Part shown: positions 54,193 to 63,475 of the stretch, one piece after another
Position numbering within the stretch: position 1 is the stretch's first letter
Layout of the letters: every line of letters starts with the position of its first letter
DNA from: Bacteroidota bacterium
GTDB lineage: Bacteria > Bacteroidota > Bacteroidia > AKYH767-A > 2013-40CM-41-45
Direction of reading: 5' to 3'
DNA length: 64,000 nt
Assembly: GCA_016720935.1 (NCBI GenBank)
Contig: JADKJP010000006.1
Span: 1 to 64,000, forward strand
Notes under the pieces: model-generated
Seen by the model: the letters and a program-made list of their open reading frames with translations, nothing else
Databases searched by the model: none
What the model was told of the DNA's origin: nothing
Position numbers and translations under genes: made by a program

Positions 54193-54996
54193 ATGACAAA
54201 CTCCCCTGAAAATTTGTTGATTCATGCCATCTCTGCGGCATTGAAGGCTTCAGTGGAAATTCTGAAAATTTACAATTCTCCTTTTGCTGTTGAAATGAAA
54301 GAGGACAAATCTCCCCTGACAGCAGCTGATAAAGCCTCTCATGAAGTGATCTCAACGGAACTGTCAGGATTAGGTATTCCGGTTCTGAGTGAAGAAGGCC
54401 AGTTCGATTCTTTCAAAATTCGCGGAGCATGGAGTGAATTCTGGTTGGTTGATCCTTTGGACGGAACAAAAGAATTTATAAAACGAAATGGAGAATTTAC
54501 CATTAACATTGCCTTACTTGAAAATAATCATCCTGTCATGGGTGTGATCCATATTCCTGTATGGGATGTTCTGTATGCGGCCAATGGCAATTCTCTTTAT
54601 AGAATTGAAAAAGCTTCACAACAATCCATTCGTTCAATTGTTGATCTCAACAATTTTATACTCACTCCCTCCGTTTCCAATGACCCTCAGGGTTTGGTTC
54701 GTGTACTGGCAAGTCGTTCGCACATGTCCCCGGAAACACAGAGCTTTGTGAAAGATCTTGAAAAGAAATATTCAAAAGTAGAACTCCTTTCGGCCGGGAG
54801 TGCTTTGAAATTCTGCCTGCTCGCTGAAGGAAAAGCGGATGTATACCCCAGATTCGCTCCAACCATGGAATGGGACACCGCTGCTGGGCATGCTTTGTTA
54901 AAAGCTGTGGGAAAGAATATTTTGCTCGTACATTCGGGACTTGAAATGCCTTACAATAAACATTCTCTCGTGAATGATTGGTTCATTGCAAAATAA
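54193..54996 (+). CDS. cysQ: 3'(2'),5'-bisphosphate nucleotidase CysQ
   Basis: CysQ hydrolyses 3'-phosphoadenosine 5'-phosphate (PAP), the by-product of sulfotransferase or PAPS reductase action, to AMP. The metal-binding motif DPLDGT is at residues 87-92, with the second motif WDTAAGHALL near residue 225. Length is 267 residues, normal. The next gene (flippase) starts inside the 3' end of cysQ with a 23-base overlap, so cysQ and the polysaccharide genes are translationally linked. This ties PAPS turnover to the polysaccharide cluster. Confidence 0.94.
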   Translation: MTNSPENLLIHAISAALKASVEILKIYNSPFAVEMKEDKSPLTAADKASHEVISTELSGLGIPVLSEEGQFDSFKIRGAWSEFWLVDPLDGTKEFIKRNGEFTINIALLENNHPVMGVIHIPVWDVLYAANGNSLYRIEKASQQSIRSIVDLNNFILTPSVSNDPQGLVRVLASRSHMSPETQSFVKDLEKKYSKVELLSAGSALKFCLLAEGKADVYPRFAPTMEWDTAAGHALLKAVGKNILLVHSGLEMPYNKHSLVNDWFIAK

Positions 54997-56320
54997 GCTG
55001 AAAGAGTCATTCGATCGCTACCGTACAGATCCTGAATACAGGGAGCTGATTAAAACCAGTTCAGTATCTCTGCTGGTCAGAATGATTGGCGTAGGTACCG
55101 GTTTTCTTGTTACGCTGGTGACGAGCCGTTATTTCAGTGCCAATGCTTTGGGTATTGTTTCAATTTGTGTAGCGATACTTTCACTTGCCGGCGTTGCGGG
55201 AAAATTGGGACTCGATGTGGCGATGATGCGTTTGGTTGCTGAATATTCCTGGAAGAATGATTTTGCGGCTATCAAAGGACTCTATATTACCGCGCTCCGT
55301 TTAATGGTGCCGGTTACACTTTTAATTTCCATTGTTCTTTATTTCAGTGCCGACTGGATGGCAGGAACAATATTCCATAAAGATTATCTTGCTTCCTATC
55401 TGCGTATCAATGCTTGGCTCACATTGCCACTTGTTTCTTTACTCTTTCATTCTGAAAGTACACGTGGTTTAAAAAATATTACTTCCTACACATTTTATCA
55501 GACGAGTGCCGTATCAACACTTGCTTTGATTCTGCTTGTTGGTGCAGTTTTTACAGGCCATGTAGCCCGTGAAGTTCCTGTGGAGGTTCAGTTTGTAAGC
55601 ATCGCTGTTGCCGGGGTGTTGAGTCTGTGGTCCTGGTTAAGGGCTAGTCAGTTTACTCTGCATAAAAGCCGGACAGGTGAGAAGTCATCCGGACTACTCA
55701 AGATTGCCATGCCAATGTTCACTACAACGGTGTTGCAGTTAATCATGTCCTGGGCAGGAACTCTTATTCTCGCTTCTTACGCGACGGAATCTCAGGTAGG
55801 GATTTACAACGCGCTTGTCAGAATTTCTGTTTTCACCAACATTACCATTCTTGCTATCAACAGCATCACCATGCCACGCTTCGCAGAGGCGCATGCCGCC
55901 AATGACAGGGATGCATTAAAACGCTATTCACACCAGGCAGCACGTCTTATTTTCCTGACATCACTTCCCATTTTTATCGGGCTCGCCTGTTTTCCGCATT
56001 TGATATTATCGGTATTCGGAAAAGAATTTCCCGGGAATGAATCTTCGCTTTATGTGTTACTGGCCGGACAATTTATTGTAGTAGTTTCCGGTTTGCCTGC
56101 ACAGATTCTGAACATGACCGGCCGACAACACGTACTTCGAAACATTGCCATCGTTTCCTCCATCGCGAATGTTGGATCTTGTTTGCTTTTCATCCCTGCC
56201 TGGGGTATTCTTGGAGCCAGTCTGGCCCAGGTAGTAGGCACCCTGATATGGAGTGTATTGTGCATCTGGAATGTAAAAAAGCATTTCGGCTTTTTTACTT
56301 TTGCACAGCTGCGTGGCTAA
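54974..56320 (+). CDS. Polysaccharide flippase (Wzx/MATE-like)
   Basis: A 448-residue polytopic membrane protein with about 12 helices, of the polysaccharide transporter (MOP) type: the N-terminal RMIGVGTGFLVTLVTSRYFS, KLGLDVAMMRLVAEYSW and the middle MFTTTVLQLIMSWAGTLIL. Such flippases move lipid-linked oligosaccharides across the inner membrane. The ATG at 54974 overlaps cysQ by 23 bases; a TTG at 54983 is an alternative. It is the first of the clearly polysaccharide genes after the cys genes. Confidence 0.88.
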   Translation: MIGSLQNKLKESFDRYRTDPEYRELIKTSSVSLLVRMIGVGTGFLVTLVTSRYFSANALGIVSICVAILSLAGVAGKLGLDVAMMRLVAEYSWKNDFAAIKGLYITALRLMVPVTLLISIVLYFSADWMAGTIFHKDYLASYLRINAWLTLPLVSLLFHSESTRGLKNITSYTFYQTSAVSTLALILLVGAVFTGHVAREVPVEVQFVSIAVAGVLSLWSWLRASQFTLHKSRTGEKSSGLLKIAMPMFTTTVLQLIMSWAGTLILASYATESQVGIYNALVRISVFTNITILAINSITMPRFAEAHAANDRDALKRYSHQAARLIFLTSLPIFIGLACFPHLILSVFGKEFPGNESSLYVLLAGQFIVVVSGLPAQILNMTGRQHVLRNIAIVSSIANVGSCLLFIPAWGILGASLAQVVGTLIWSVLCIWNVKKHFGFFTFAQLRG

Positions 56321-56401
56321 AGAGAATCTTTCTTCTTTTGCCTTGCAATGCACCCGATTACTTAAATTCGTATTCTTCTATCATCTCCTGAAATCCGGAA
56401 C

Positions 56402-57696
56402 ATGCAGGACCTCACGGCTCCCAATCGTCTGCCACCTTTATTGTCGTACACACTACTCTTCCTGGTGTTCACGTCGACATTCCGGATTTTCGCAACACTT
56501 CCACTTGAAAGTCTGCATCAGAGTTTATCAAGTTTCGCGATTATTCTGCTCTCTGTTTATTATCTCTTCAGTTTGTTTCTGAATATCCGCGAGAAAAGAG
56601 TCACTCGACTGGATGTACTGATGTGGGTATTTATCCTAGTCAACTTTTTCGCCGCCTACCAGGGTCATGCAATATTCCATCAGCCTTACTATTACGGCAT
56701 CATGGCTCAGCGATCTGTATTGCTTTCCTTATCCGGAATTCTTCTCATCTCATTATTACGAAAAGGATGGATCACCATAGAACAGGTGGAGAAATCCTTT
56801 GTGGCGATATCTTTGACCCTACTGATTATATTTTATTTTTCTTCTTGTTTGTTAATCCGGTAAAATTCACCGACATGGAATTCGTTGCCTATAGCCCGAT
56901 ACGTGGATATCGCTATCGGTTTCAATTTGCTTTGGTAATTATGTTGCTTTTTTATTCCTTGTTCAAGGTCTCTCACGAAAGGAAGAATGGATACATCGCG
57001 ATTGTTTTGCTCATCATCTTTTACCTGGTGTATTTCCTGCAAAGCAGAACAACACTGGTGGTACTTGCTTTCACACTCATGATTTATTTCTTCCGGAATT
57101 TTACCCTCAGAGAGAAAATCCGGAATACACTAATTTATGGAAGTGTGATTCTCGTAGCGGTCATCATCTTGTTCAGTCTCGGATACACTTCACTTTTTGA
57201 CAAATACCATGTATTGTATTCAAATGTCTACAACATCTTTTTCGGAGAATCATCGGATGAAGCGTCTTCTGCGGTAAGGTTCATGGAATTCAATATTGCC
57301 CTCGATTACATCGAGAAAAATCCTATTCTCGGAAATGGTTTTATCAGCAACCAATGGAACGGTGGTTGGCGAGATATCCTTGGTTACTTTTATCCGGTAG
57401 ATATCGGATTGTTGGGAAATATATTTGTATTCGGATTGCTGGGAACAGTCCTGATTTATTTACCCTATTATTTTTCGCTGAGTATGTCCCGACAAGTCAG
57501 ATCCAACAATGTATTTTTCAAGACCATCGAATACATGTTGTTGTTTTTCTTTCTCAGTATGTTCTTTTCCGCCGTGAATATCAGAGATTCGAGCAGCATA
57601 ATGTTTCTGGTCTGCTTGCTTTATTACTTCCGCTATGATTACTTTAGCTCCGGGAATATCGCTCAATACACAACTTCAGAACCTTCGCTCGTATGA
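56402..57696 (+). CDS. O-antigen ligase/polymerase-like membrane protein, one frameshift
   Basis: A polytopic protein, about 430 residues if corrected. The first half reads in one frame from 56402 to about 56842 and the second in another frame to the stop at 57696; one base is lost or gained in the T-rich stretch around 56836-56850. The ligase region NPILGNGFISNQWNG lies in the large periplasmic loop near 57320-57360, with helices on both sides. Such proteins join or polymerise sugar chains at the periplasmic face. Its stop overlaps the sulfotransferase start (ATGA). Sequence error is possible, but a real break would abolish chain joining. Confidence 0.75.
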
Positions 57697-58601
57697 AAAA
57701 CTGGCCCGACTTCCTTGTTGTTGGTTCTGCACGTGCAGGCACAACTTCTTTACAACGTTATTTACGTCAGCACCCTGGTCTTTTTCTCCCCAAACTGAAG
57801 GAGCCTTGTTTCTTTTCATTCGCGGAAGATAAAGCAACCTACAAGCACGGTAAATTTGCATTCGCAGTTCGTGATCCAAAAAAATATCTGGACTTATTCG
57901 AGACTGCTGAAAAAGAGCAGGTGAGAGGTGAAATTTCTACGCCTTATTTGTATCTGTATGAAAAGACGATTGCGAATATTCGAAAATATCATCCGCATGC
58001 TGATCAACTCAAAATCCTGATTTTGCTGCGAAACCCTGCCGATCGCGCATTTTCTCAATATATGTGGAGGGTAAGGGATGGGAGAGAGCCTTTGAGCTTT
58101 GAAGAGGCGATTGCAGCCGAACAAAAAAGAAAGCAGGAAGGTTATAGTTTTGATTATTTCTATACTGATCGCGGATTTTATTTTTCACAGGTGAAAGCTT
58201 ACTTAGATGCATTCCAAAATGTGAAGATTGTTTTGCTGGATGATCTTAAAGAGCGTCCAATGGAAATGCTTTCTGAAATCTGTGAATTTCTTGGTGTTGA
58301 TGAGCACTTCGATTTTCTTCGTGAAGAAAGCCTGAACTCTTCGTATGAACCTCGCTGGAAATTTATCAGTAAGCTCATCACAGTGGAAAGCAGGACAAAG
58401 TTTCGCCTGCTCAATCAACTACCCGATTCCTGGAGACAGGGAATTCGCGAACAATTTCGTCAGTGGAATTCAAGACGCAGTACCCCTGTGAAATTGAAAG
58501 CGGAGACAAGGCTCAGCCTGCAAAACCTCTATCGTGAGGATATTCAGAAACTGGAAAAACTCATTCACCGGGATCTTTCCGCCTGGTTACTGCCGGAATG
58601 A
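57693..58601 (+). CDS. PAPS-dependent sulfotransferase
   Basis: A 302-residue soluble sulfotransferase. The 5'-phosphosulfate-binding loop GSARAGTTSL is at residues 10-19, and the 3'-phosphate-binding motif is LLRNPADRAFSQYMW near residues 109-123, both as in carbohydrate (heparan-type) sulfotransferases. ESLNSSYEPRWKF lies near residue 213. The start ATG overlaps the ligase stop and its own stop overlaps the next glycosyltransferase start, so it is in the core of the operon. It probably moves sulfate from PAPS to a sugar of the nascent polysaccharide. Confidence 0.92.
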   Translation: MKNWPDFLVVGSARAGTTSLQRYLRQHPGLFLPKLKEPCFFSFAEDKATYKHGKFAFAVRDPKKYLDLFETAEKEQVRGEISTPYLYLYEKTIANIRKYHPHADQLKILILLRNPADRAFSQYMWRVRDGREPLSFEEAIAAEQKRKQEGYSFDYFYTDRGFYFSQVKAYLDAFQNVKIVLLDDLKERPMEMLSEICEFLGVDEHFDFLREESLNSSYEPRWKFISKLITVESRTKFRLLNQLPDSWRQGIREQFRQWNSRRSTPVKLKAETRLSLQNLYREDIQKLEKLIHRDLSAWLLPE

Positions 58602-59722
58602 GTATGCAACATCCATCAGTCGCTATTATTGATCCGGTTGGTGCCAAAGCCGGATTGGATCAGTATAACCTTTCTCTTTTGCAAGAACTAAAATTGCTGG
58701 GTTGTAAAGTCCGACTCTTTTCTAATTTTTCTAATTCTGCAATCGAAGGAGAAAATTCATCTTTTTTTAAATTCAAGGAAAAACAAAATCTGTTTTCTGT
58801 TTTGTCGCTCATGAACAGCTACAGAAAGGCCTTGAATATTTCAAAACAGAATAAGATTGAATACCTGATTTTTCACATATTTCATTTTAATTATTTTGAT
58901 GAATGGTTGTTGCGAAAAGCATTTCTGTCAGGCTATAAGATTATTCTGATTATTCACGATGTGGAGAGTTTTATATTTAAGCCTAATGCCGACAGGCTTC
59001 AGAGAATATGCGGAGAATATGCATTTCGCCTGGTTGTTCACAATGAGTTTTCAAAAAGTGAATTAATCAAAATATTCCAACCCTCTGTAAACAAGAATGT
59101 CACAGTCATTCCGCACGGAAATTACATTGCGTTGGCAGAATCTAAAATTTCCAAAGACAAAGCAAGAACTGAACTAGGTTGGGATCAAAATGGTAAGTAT
59201 GTATTATTCTTTGGAATGATAAAACAAACAAAAGGACTGGATGTATTGTTGAATGCATTACCCAAAACAAATCCGTCGTGTAAACTTGTTATCGCCGGTC
59301 GTTTGCGGAAACATTCTTTCAGTATTTACAATGAAATTATCCGCCGTGAAAAATTGACGGGAAGAATTCTCTTGAAAATCCATCACATTTCCAATGAAGA
59401 AAGAAATCTTTTGTTCTCCGCTGCGGATTTGATTGTACTCCCATACCGTAAAATATATCAAAGTGGAATTTTGCTGATGGCCATGAGTTATGGACTTCCG
59501 ATCATTGCATCACGATTGCCGGCAATGGAGGAAATTATCCATCATGGTGAGAATGGATACTTGTTTGAAGCAGGAAATCAGAATCAGCTGTCGGAACAAA
59601 TTAATTACTTGTTAGGGGATCCTTCACTTGGTAAGAAATTGGCCGGACAAGCATTCACCGACAGTGCAAAACATCATGACTGGAAGTCGATTGCCGCTTC
59701 TTTTTATTCCTTATTTTCCTGA
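58598..59722 (+). CDS. Family 4 glycosyltransferase
   Basis: A 374-residue GT-B glycosyltransferase. The N-terminal half carries a Rossmann-like start (VAIIDPVGAKAGLDQYN) and the C-terminal half the GT4 pattern: VLFFGMIKQTKGLDVLLNAL near residue 204, and the EX7E-like region SGILLMAMSYGLPIIAS near residue 289. Its start overlaps the sulfotransferase stop by 4 bases. It transfers one sugar of the repeat unit; donor and acceptor are unknown. Confidence 0.87.
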   Translation: MSMQHPSVAIIDPVGAKAGLDQYNLSLLQELKLLGCKVRLFSNFSNSAIEGENSSFFKFKEKQNLFSVLSLMNSYRKALNISKQNKIEYLIFHIFHFNYFDEWLLRKAFLSGYKIILIIHDVESFIFKPNADRLQRICGEYAFRLVVHNEFSKSELIKIFQPSVNKNVTVIPHGNYIALAESKISKDKARTELGWDQNGKYVLFFGMIKQTKGLDVLLNALPKTNPSCKLVIAGRLRKHSFSIYNEIIRREKLTGRILLKIHHISNEERNLLFSAADLIVLPYRKIYQSGILLMAMSYGLPIIASRLPAMEEIIHHGENGYLFEAGNQNQLSEQINYLLGDPSLGKKLAGQAFTDSAKHHDWKSIAASFYSLFS

Positions 59723-59723
59723 A

Positions 59724-60824
59724 ATGAAAATTGCGATCATTGGTTCCCGCGGAATCCCGGCACGTTATGGAGGCTTTGAAACATTTGCGGAGCATCTGGC
59801 AATGGATCTTGTCAGACATGGCCATGAAGTTACTGTAGTTGTGAGTAAAAATCATCCTGGACTTGAAACACTGGATTCAAGAATAAAAATCATCCAATCA
59901 GCCTATAAAAAAAGTGTTCATCCCGTGTGGTATTACTGGGATTCCCTGCGTCTGACCAAAGGAAAACAGGATATTGTCCTGGTGTGTGGAGTAGGTGGGG
60001 CACTATTTTATCCGATGTACAGAAGTGCCAAAACACAACTGATCACCAATGTCGATGGACTTGAACACCTGCGTACGAAATTTTCAAGAGTGAAAAAAAG
60101 TTATGTAAGACTGGCGCAACGATTAACCAGACAATACAGTCAGCACATCATTGCGGATGGTACAGGAGTTCGTGATTTCTGGACGCGATCTCTTCATGTT
60201 CCGGAAAGTAAAATTTCTGTCATCGAATACGGTGCGGATGAACCAATGAAATTCCGTACTGAAGATTTGGCTAATTATGGTGTAGCGCAAGGCGGATATT
60301 ATCTAATTGTGGCCCGACTGGTTCCTGAAAATCATATTCGTGAAATTGTGGAGGGTTATTTGCAAACTTCCACTTCCAGGAAATTAATTGTTGTTGGCGG
60401 GACTGATAATTCCAATTATGTAAGGGAGATCTTGAAACTGCAAAGTCCAAATGTGAAATTCGTTGGCGGGATCTATGACAAACAGATTCTGGATTCTTTG
60501 CGCATTGGAGCTTTCGCGTATTTGCACGGGCACAGTGTTGGAGGGACAAATCCTTCTTTGCTTGAAGCTATGATCACTGGTGCTGTATGTGTTTGTCATG
60601 ATAATAAATTTAACAGGGAAGTAACAGCAAATTCGCAATTGTACTTTACTTCTGTTCCGGAGCTGGCAAGACAGCTTGAAGCGCTGGAGCATTTGTCTGA
60701 TGAAAAAATATCGGGGTATAAACATTCCGCTATTCAACGTGTGAGATCCTATTATACCTGGGAAAGAATTTGTTCTGTTTACCGCAACCTCTTTGAGAAA
60801 ATCCATGGGCGAAGTGAAAAATGA
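59724..60824 (+). CDS. Glycosyltransferase with DUF1972 (rhamnosyltransferase-like)
   Basis: A 366-residue protein. The start was set at MKIAIIGSRGIPARYGGFET, the diagnostic opening of the DUF1972 group that includes rhamnosyltransferases; the longer frame is within the previous gene. The C-terminal half is GT4-like (IVARLVPENHIREIVEGY, VGGTNPSLLEAMITGAV). It begins 1 base after the previous stop. Together with the GT4 gene it would build at least two linkages of the polysaccharide. Confidence 0.85.
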   Translation: MKIAIIGSRGIPARYGGFETFAEHLAMDLVRHGHEVTVVVSKNHPGLETLDSRIKIIQSAYKKSVHPVWYYWDSLRLTKGKQDIVLVCGVGGALFYPMYRSAKTQLITNVDGLEHLRTKFSRVKKSYVRLAQRLTRQYSQHIIADGTGVRDFWTRSLHVPESKISVIEYGADEPMKFRTEDLANYGVAQGGYYLIVARLVPENHIREIVEGYLQTSTSRKLIVVGGTDNSNYVREILKLQSPNVKFVGGIYDKQILDSLRIGAFAYLHGHSVGGTNPSLLEAMITGAVCVCHDNKFNREVTANSQLYFTSVPELARQLEALEHLSDEKISGYKHSAIQRVRSYYTWERICSVYRNLFEKIHGRSEK

Positions 60825-61887
60825 TATTTCTTTTTCAGAGTTCGGTGATCCGGATTTTCACAGGCTTATTCAACTGACTGAAAATACCTATCCCGGTCAG
60901 GACATTTCAAAACCTGCTTATCTTGATTGGGAGTATTTGCGGAATCCGGATGGAAAGGCAATTGTTTTTGTTGCTGAAAAATTTAACGAGTTGTATTCTC
61001 AATACATCATTCTTCCCAGGAAATATTTTGCAAATACCAAAGTGCTGAATGGATCTTTGTCTGTGAATACACTCACGCATCCGGATGCCCGCGGACAGGG
61101 ATTATTTCCAAAACTCGCGGAGCTGACATACGATAAAGCGAGCCGACAGGATATTCAGTTCACTGTTGGTTTTCCTAATCCTGTTTCATCCCCGGTTTTT
61201 CGTTCCAAATTAAATTTTAATACACTTGGATATCTTCCGGTTTATGTGAAGATTCTCAAGCCATTGAATGTTCTGAAAAAATATTTCTCCAAAGGAAATT
61301 TGAAGCGGGGAGAAGAACAGCAAATTGAATTTCCGAATTCAGAAAACAGGGATGGATTCACAATTGATCTGTTCGATCCCGAAAAGGATGCATCAGACTT
61401 CGAAAAGTTTCATCAGAAATTTTTAAAGGATAAAAAATATTGCACACTTCGTGATCTTGCTTATATCAAATGGAGATATCTGGATATTCCGTCAAGAAAT
61501 TACCGGACGTATATGATCACGAAAGACGGCTTAATCAATGCGATTATTGTTTTTCGGATCACTGAATTTTTCGGTTTGAAAACAGTCAGCATTCTGGAGT
61601 TGATGAAATATGATGAGCCGGAATCAGAAACCTCTGCTAGGGTTCTATTAACCTGGCTGTCCGGACAGGCTAAAATTCATCAACTTGACCTGATCATGAT
61701 GGTATTTCAGGACCTCTCAACAGGGAAAATCACTCCTTCCAGACTCGGTTTTCTTCCGGTTCCTTCCAGGTTTTTGCCTCAACCATTGGAATTCATTCTA
61801 AGAATTCACCACGAAAAGGCGAATATTCGGGGTATTTTGGACTTCAAAAATTGGTATCTCAGTCTTGGGGATCTGGATACCTTTTGA
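60805..61887 (+). CDS. GNAT-family acyltransferase of the polysaccharide cluster
   Basis: A 360-residue protein starting MGEVKNDISFSEFGDPD; a longer frame adds 4 residues. The first half has a GNAT pattern: YSQYIILPRKYFANT, LTHPDARGQGLFPKLAELTY (acetyl-CoA loop), then GFPNPVSSPVFRSKLNF. The second half seems to be a second, degenerate GNAT-like domain (YCTLRDLAYIKWRYLDIPSRNY). Its start overlaps the previous gene by 20 bases. It could acylate a sugar of the polysaccharide; the substrate is unknown. Confidence 0.75.
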   Translation: MGEVKNDISFSEFGDPDFHRLIQLTENTYPGQDISKPAYLDWEYLRNPDGKAIVFVAEKFNELYSQYIILPRKYFANTKVLNGSLSVNTLTHPDARGQGLFPKLAELTYDKASRQDIQFTVGFPNPVSSPVFRSKLNFNTLGYLPVYVKILKPLNVLKKYFSKGNLKRGEEQQIEFPNSENRDGFTIDLFDPEKDASDFEKFHQKFLKDKKYCTLRDLAYIKWRYLDIPSRNYRTYMITKDGLINAIIVFRITEFFGLKTVSILELMKYDEPESETSARVLLTWLSGQAKIHQLDLIMMVFQDLSTGKITPSRLGFLPVPSRFLPQPLEFILRIHHEKANIRGILDFKNWYLSLGDLDTF

Positions 61888-62050
61888 AATACCATCTTTT
61901 TTACATTCATAAACAGTTGAATAACAGGTATATATAGTTTTAAATTGGCTTTATGGGAACCTGATTCTTTTACCTTCCCCATTACATCCTCATCTGATCA
62001 CAAATTCATAAATATCAGCGTCCCGAGAGGGTGGTATCGATTATTATCGT

Positions 62051-62058
62051 ACCTTTGT
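62051..62058 (+). promoter_or_regulatory. TACCTTTG, -7-like element of cspA
   Basis: An exact match to TANNTTTG, 38 bases before the cspA ATG. No TTG at the 19-base spacing was found. The leader between 62059 and 62096 is short for a cold-shock gene. Confidence 0.5.
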
Positions 62059-62096
62059 CACACATCAATTAATATAATACAACACAATCAATTAAA

Positions 62097-62288
62097 ATGG
62101 AAAAAGGAATTGTAAAATTCTTTAATGAAACCAAAGGATTTGGCTTTATTAAAATGAGTAGCTCTGATAAAGAGGTATTTGTACACGTAACTGGTCTGAA
62201 AGAAGAAATTCGTGAAAATGACGAAGTAGTATTCGACCTCCAGGAAGGTAAAAAAGGTTTAAATGCTGTGAACGTACGCCTCGCGTAA
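62097..62288 (+). CDS. cspA: Cold-shock protein
   Basis: A 63-residue single cold-shock domain. The RNA-binding motifs are KGFGFIKM (residues 14-21) and VFVHVTGL (residues 27-34). It begins KGIVKFFNETKG, and the protein ends with NAVNVRLA. It binds single-stranded nucleic acid and melts RNA structure. It is a single-gene unit with its own promoter-like element and terminator, placed after the polysaccharide operon. Confidence 0.95.
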   Translation: MEKGIVKFFNETKGFGFIKMSSSDKEVFVHVTGLKEEIRENDEVVFDLQEGKKGLNAVNVRLA

Positions 62289-62311
62289 TTTCATTCGTTA
62301 TACTTTACCGG

Positions 62312-62345
62312 AAAAGCCTCTCGAAATTCGAGGGGCTTTTTTCAT
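62312..62345. terminator. cspA terminator
   Basis: The stem AAAAGCCTCTCGAA (62312-62325) pairs with TTCGAGGGGCTTTT (62327-62340), with one mismatch and a short loop, then a T run. Confidence 0.9.
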
Positions 62346-62349
62346 TTCC

Positions 62350-62357
62350 TACCTTTG
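62350..62357 (+). promoter_or_regulatory. TACCTTTG, -7-like element of the deacetylase gene
   Basis: An exact match to TANNTTTG, 17 bases before the deacetylase ATG and right after the cspA terminator. The -33 part would fall in the terminator stem; no TTG was found there. Confidence 0.45.
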
Positions 62358-62374
62358 TATCCAGCTTTTTTCTG

Positions 62375-63220
62375 ATGAATATTCTCACGATCGATCTCGA
62401 AGACTGGTTCCACATCCTGGATCATCCTGCGACCGAACGGCCTGAACAATGGTCAGGGTTCGAGTCGAGACTGGAAGGTAATGTAGATCGTTTGCTGGAT
62501 TTGCTTGATGAACACCAACAACAGGCAACATGGTTTTGCCTCGGCTGGATCGCGAAAGAGTATCCTGCCATTGTAAAAAAAGTTGCCGCGAAACACGAGA
62601 TTGCCTGTCATTCGGATATACATCAGCTGGTGTATACCCAATCACCTGCAACTTTCAGAGAAGACACACTCACTGTGATGAAACGACTGGAAGATCTTTG
62701 CGGAAAGAAAATGAACGCTTACCGTGCATCAGGATTTTCAATCACCGAAGAGACTTCATGGGCATTTGAAATCCTGAAAGAATGCGGAATCACAGTGGAT
62801 TGTTCTGTTTTTCCGGCAAGCCGTAACCATGGTGGGTTTCAGAAATTCGGAACTGCGCAGCCATGCCGAATTTCAGTTGGCGGGACTTTTCTAAAGGAAT
62901 TCCCGCTGAACACGGTGCGTTTGATGGGAAAGGAAATTGTTTTCTCCGGAGGAGGATATTTCCGTGCATTGCCTTATGCATACATTCATTCGCAAATGAA
63001 AAAGTCGGAATACGTGATGACTTATTTTCATCCGCGTGATTTTGACCCTCAGCAACCTGTCCTCCAAACATTACCATTTAAAAGAAAGCTGATGTCGTAT
63101 GTAGGCCTGAAAGGAGCTTTGCCAAAGTTTAAGAAACTATTGAGCGATCATTCTTTTGTTGATGTAAGAACAGCGGAACAGCAAGTCAAATGGGATCATA
63201 CACCGGTTGTTTATTTGTGA
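62375..63220 (+). CDS. Polysaccharide deacetylase with DUF3473
   Basis: A 281-residue NodB-type deacetylase. The catalytic aspartates are in TIDLEDWFH (residues 4-12), the metal histidine pair is CHSDIHQ near residue 80, and the last histidine is in TYFHPRDFD near residue 229. The C-terminal DUF3473 segment is typical of deacetylases in exopolysaccharide clusters such as those with exosortase. It could trim N- or O-acetyl groups from the chain made by the upstream genes. It has its own promoter-like element, so it is a separate transcript. Confidence 0.9.
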   Translation: MNILTIDLEDWFHILDHPATERPEQWSGFESRLEGNVDRLLDLLDEHQQQATWFCLGWIAKEYPAIVKKVAAKHEIACHSDIHQLVYTQSPATFREDTLTVMKRLEDLCGKKMNAYRASGFSITEETSWAFEILKECGITVDCSVFPASRNHGGFQKFGTAQPCRISVGGTFLKEFPLNTVRLMGKEIVFSGGGYFRALPYAYIHSQMKKSEYVMTYFHPRDFDPQQPVLQTLPFKRKLMSYVGLKGALPKFKKLLSDHSFVDVRTAEQQVKWDHTPVVYL

Positions 63221-63268
63221 TTAGAAAATCCGTTCAATTATATTGTTTGTGATTTAATATCAATTTTA

Positions 63269-63364
63269 ACACAGAGTATCACAGAGTACACACAGAGTTA
63301 CACAGATTATTAAGGGTTGAATCTCCTCTATGTTACTCTGTGTGTACTCTGTGATACTCTGTGT
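63269..63364. repeat. Perfect 30-base inverted repeat with 36-base loop
   Basis: The arms at 63269-63298 and 63335-63364 are perfectly complementary and are built of CACAGAGT words. The loop is 63299-63334. It lies 49 bases after the deacetylase stop and about 110 bases before the next gene. No T run follows, so it is not a typical terminator. It may be a repeat-type palindrome or a strong RNA structure. Confidence 0.9.
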
Positions 63365-63475
63365 CTAAAAAAATAATTATCCTAACGTTCAGAATTCCCA
63401 TGTTTAGATTAGGATTTGTATATTTGAACAAACCCGCACAGAAGTTTCTCTATTAATTTCAGCAAGCAATTTTTT

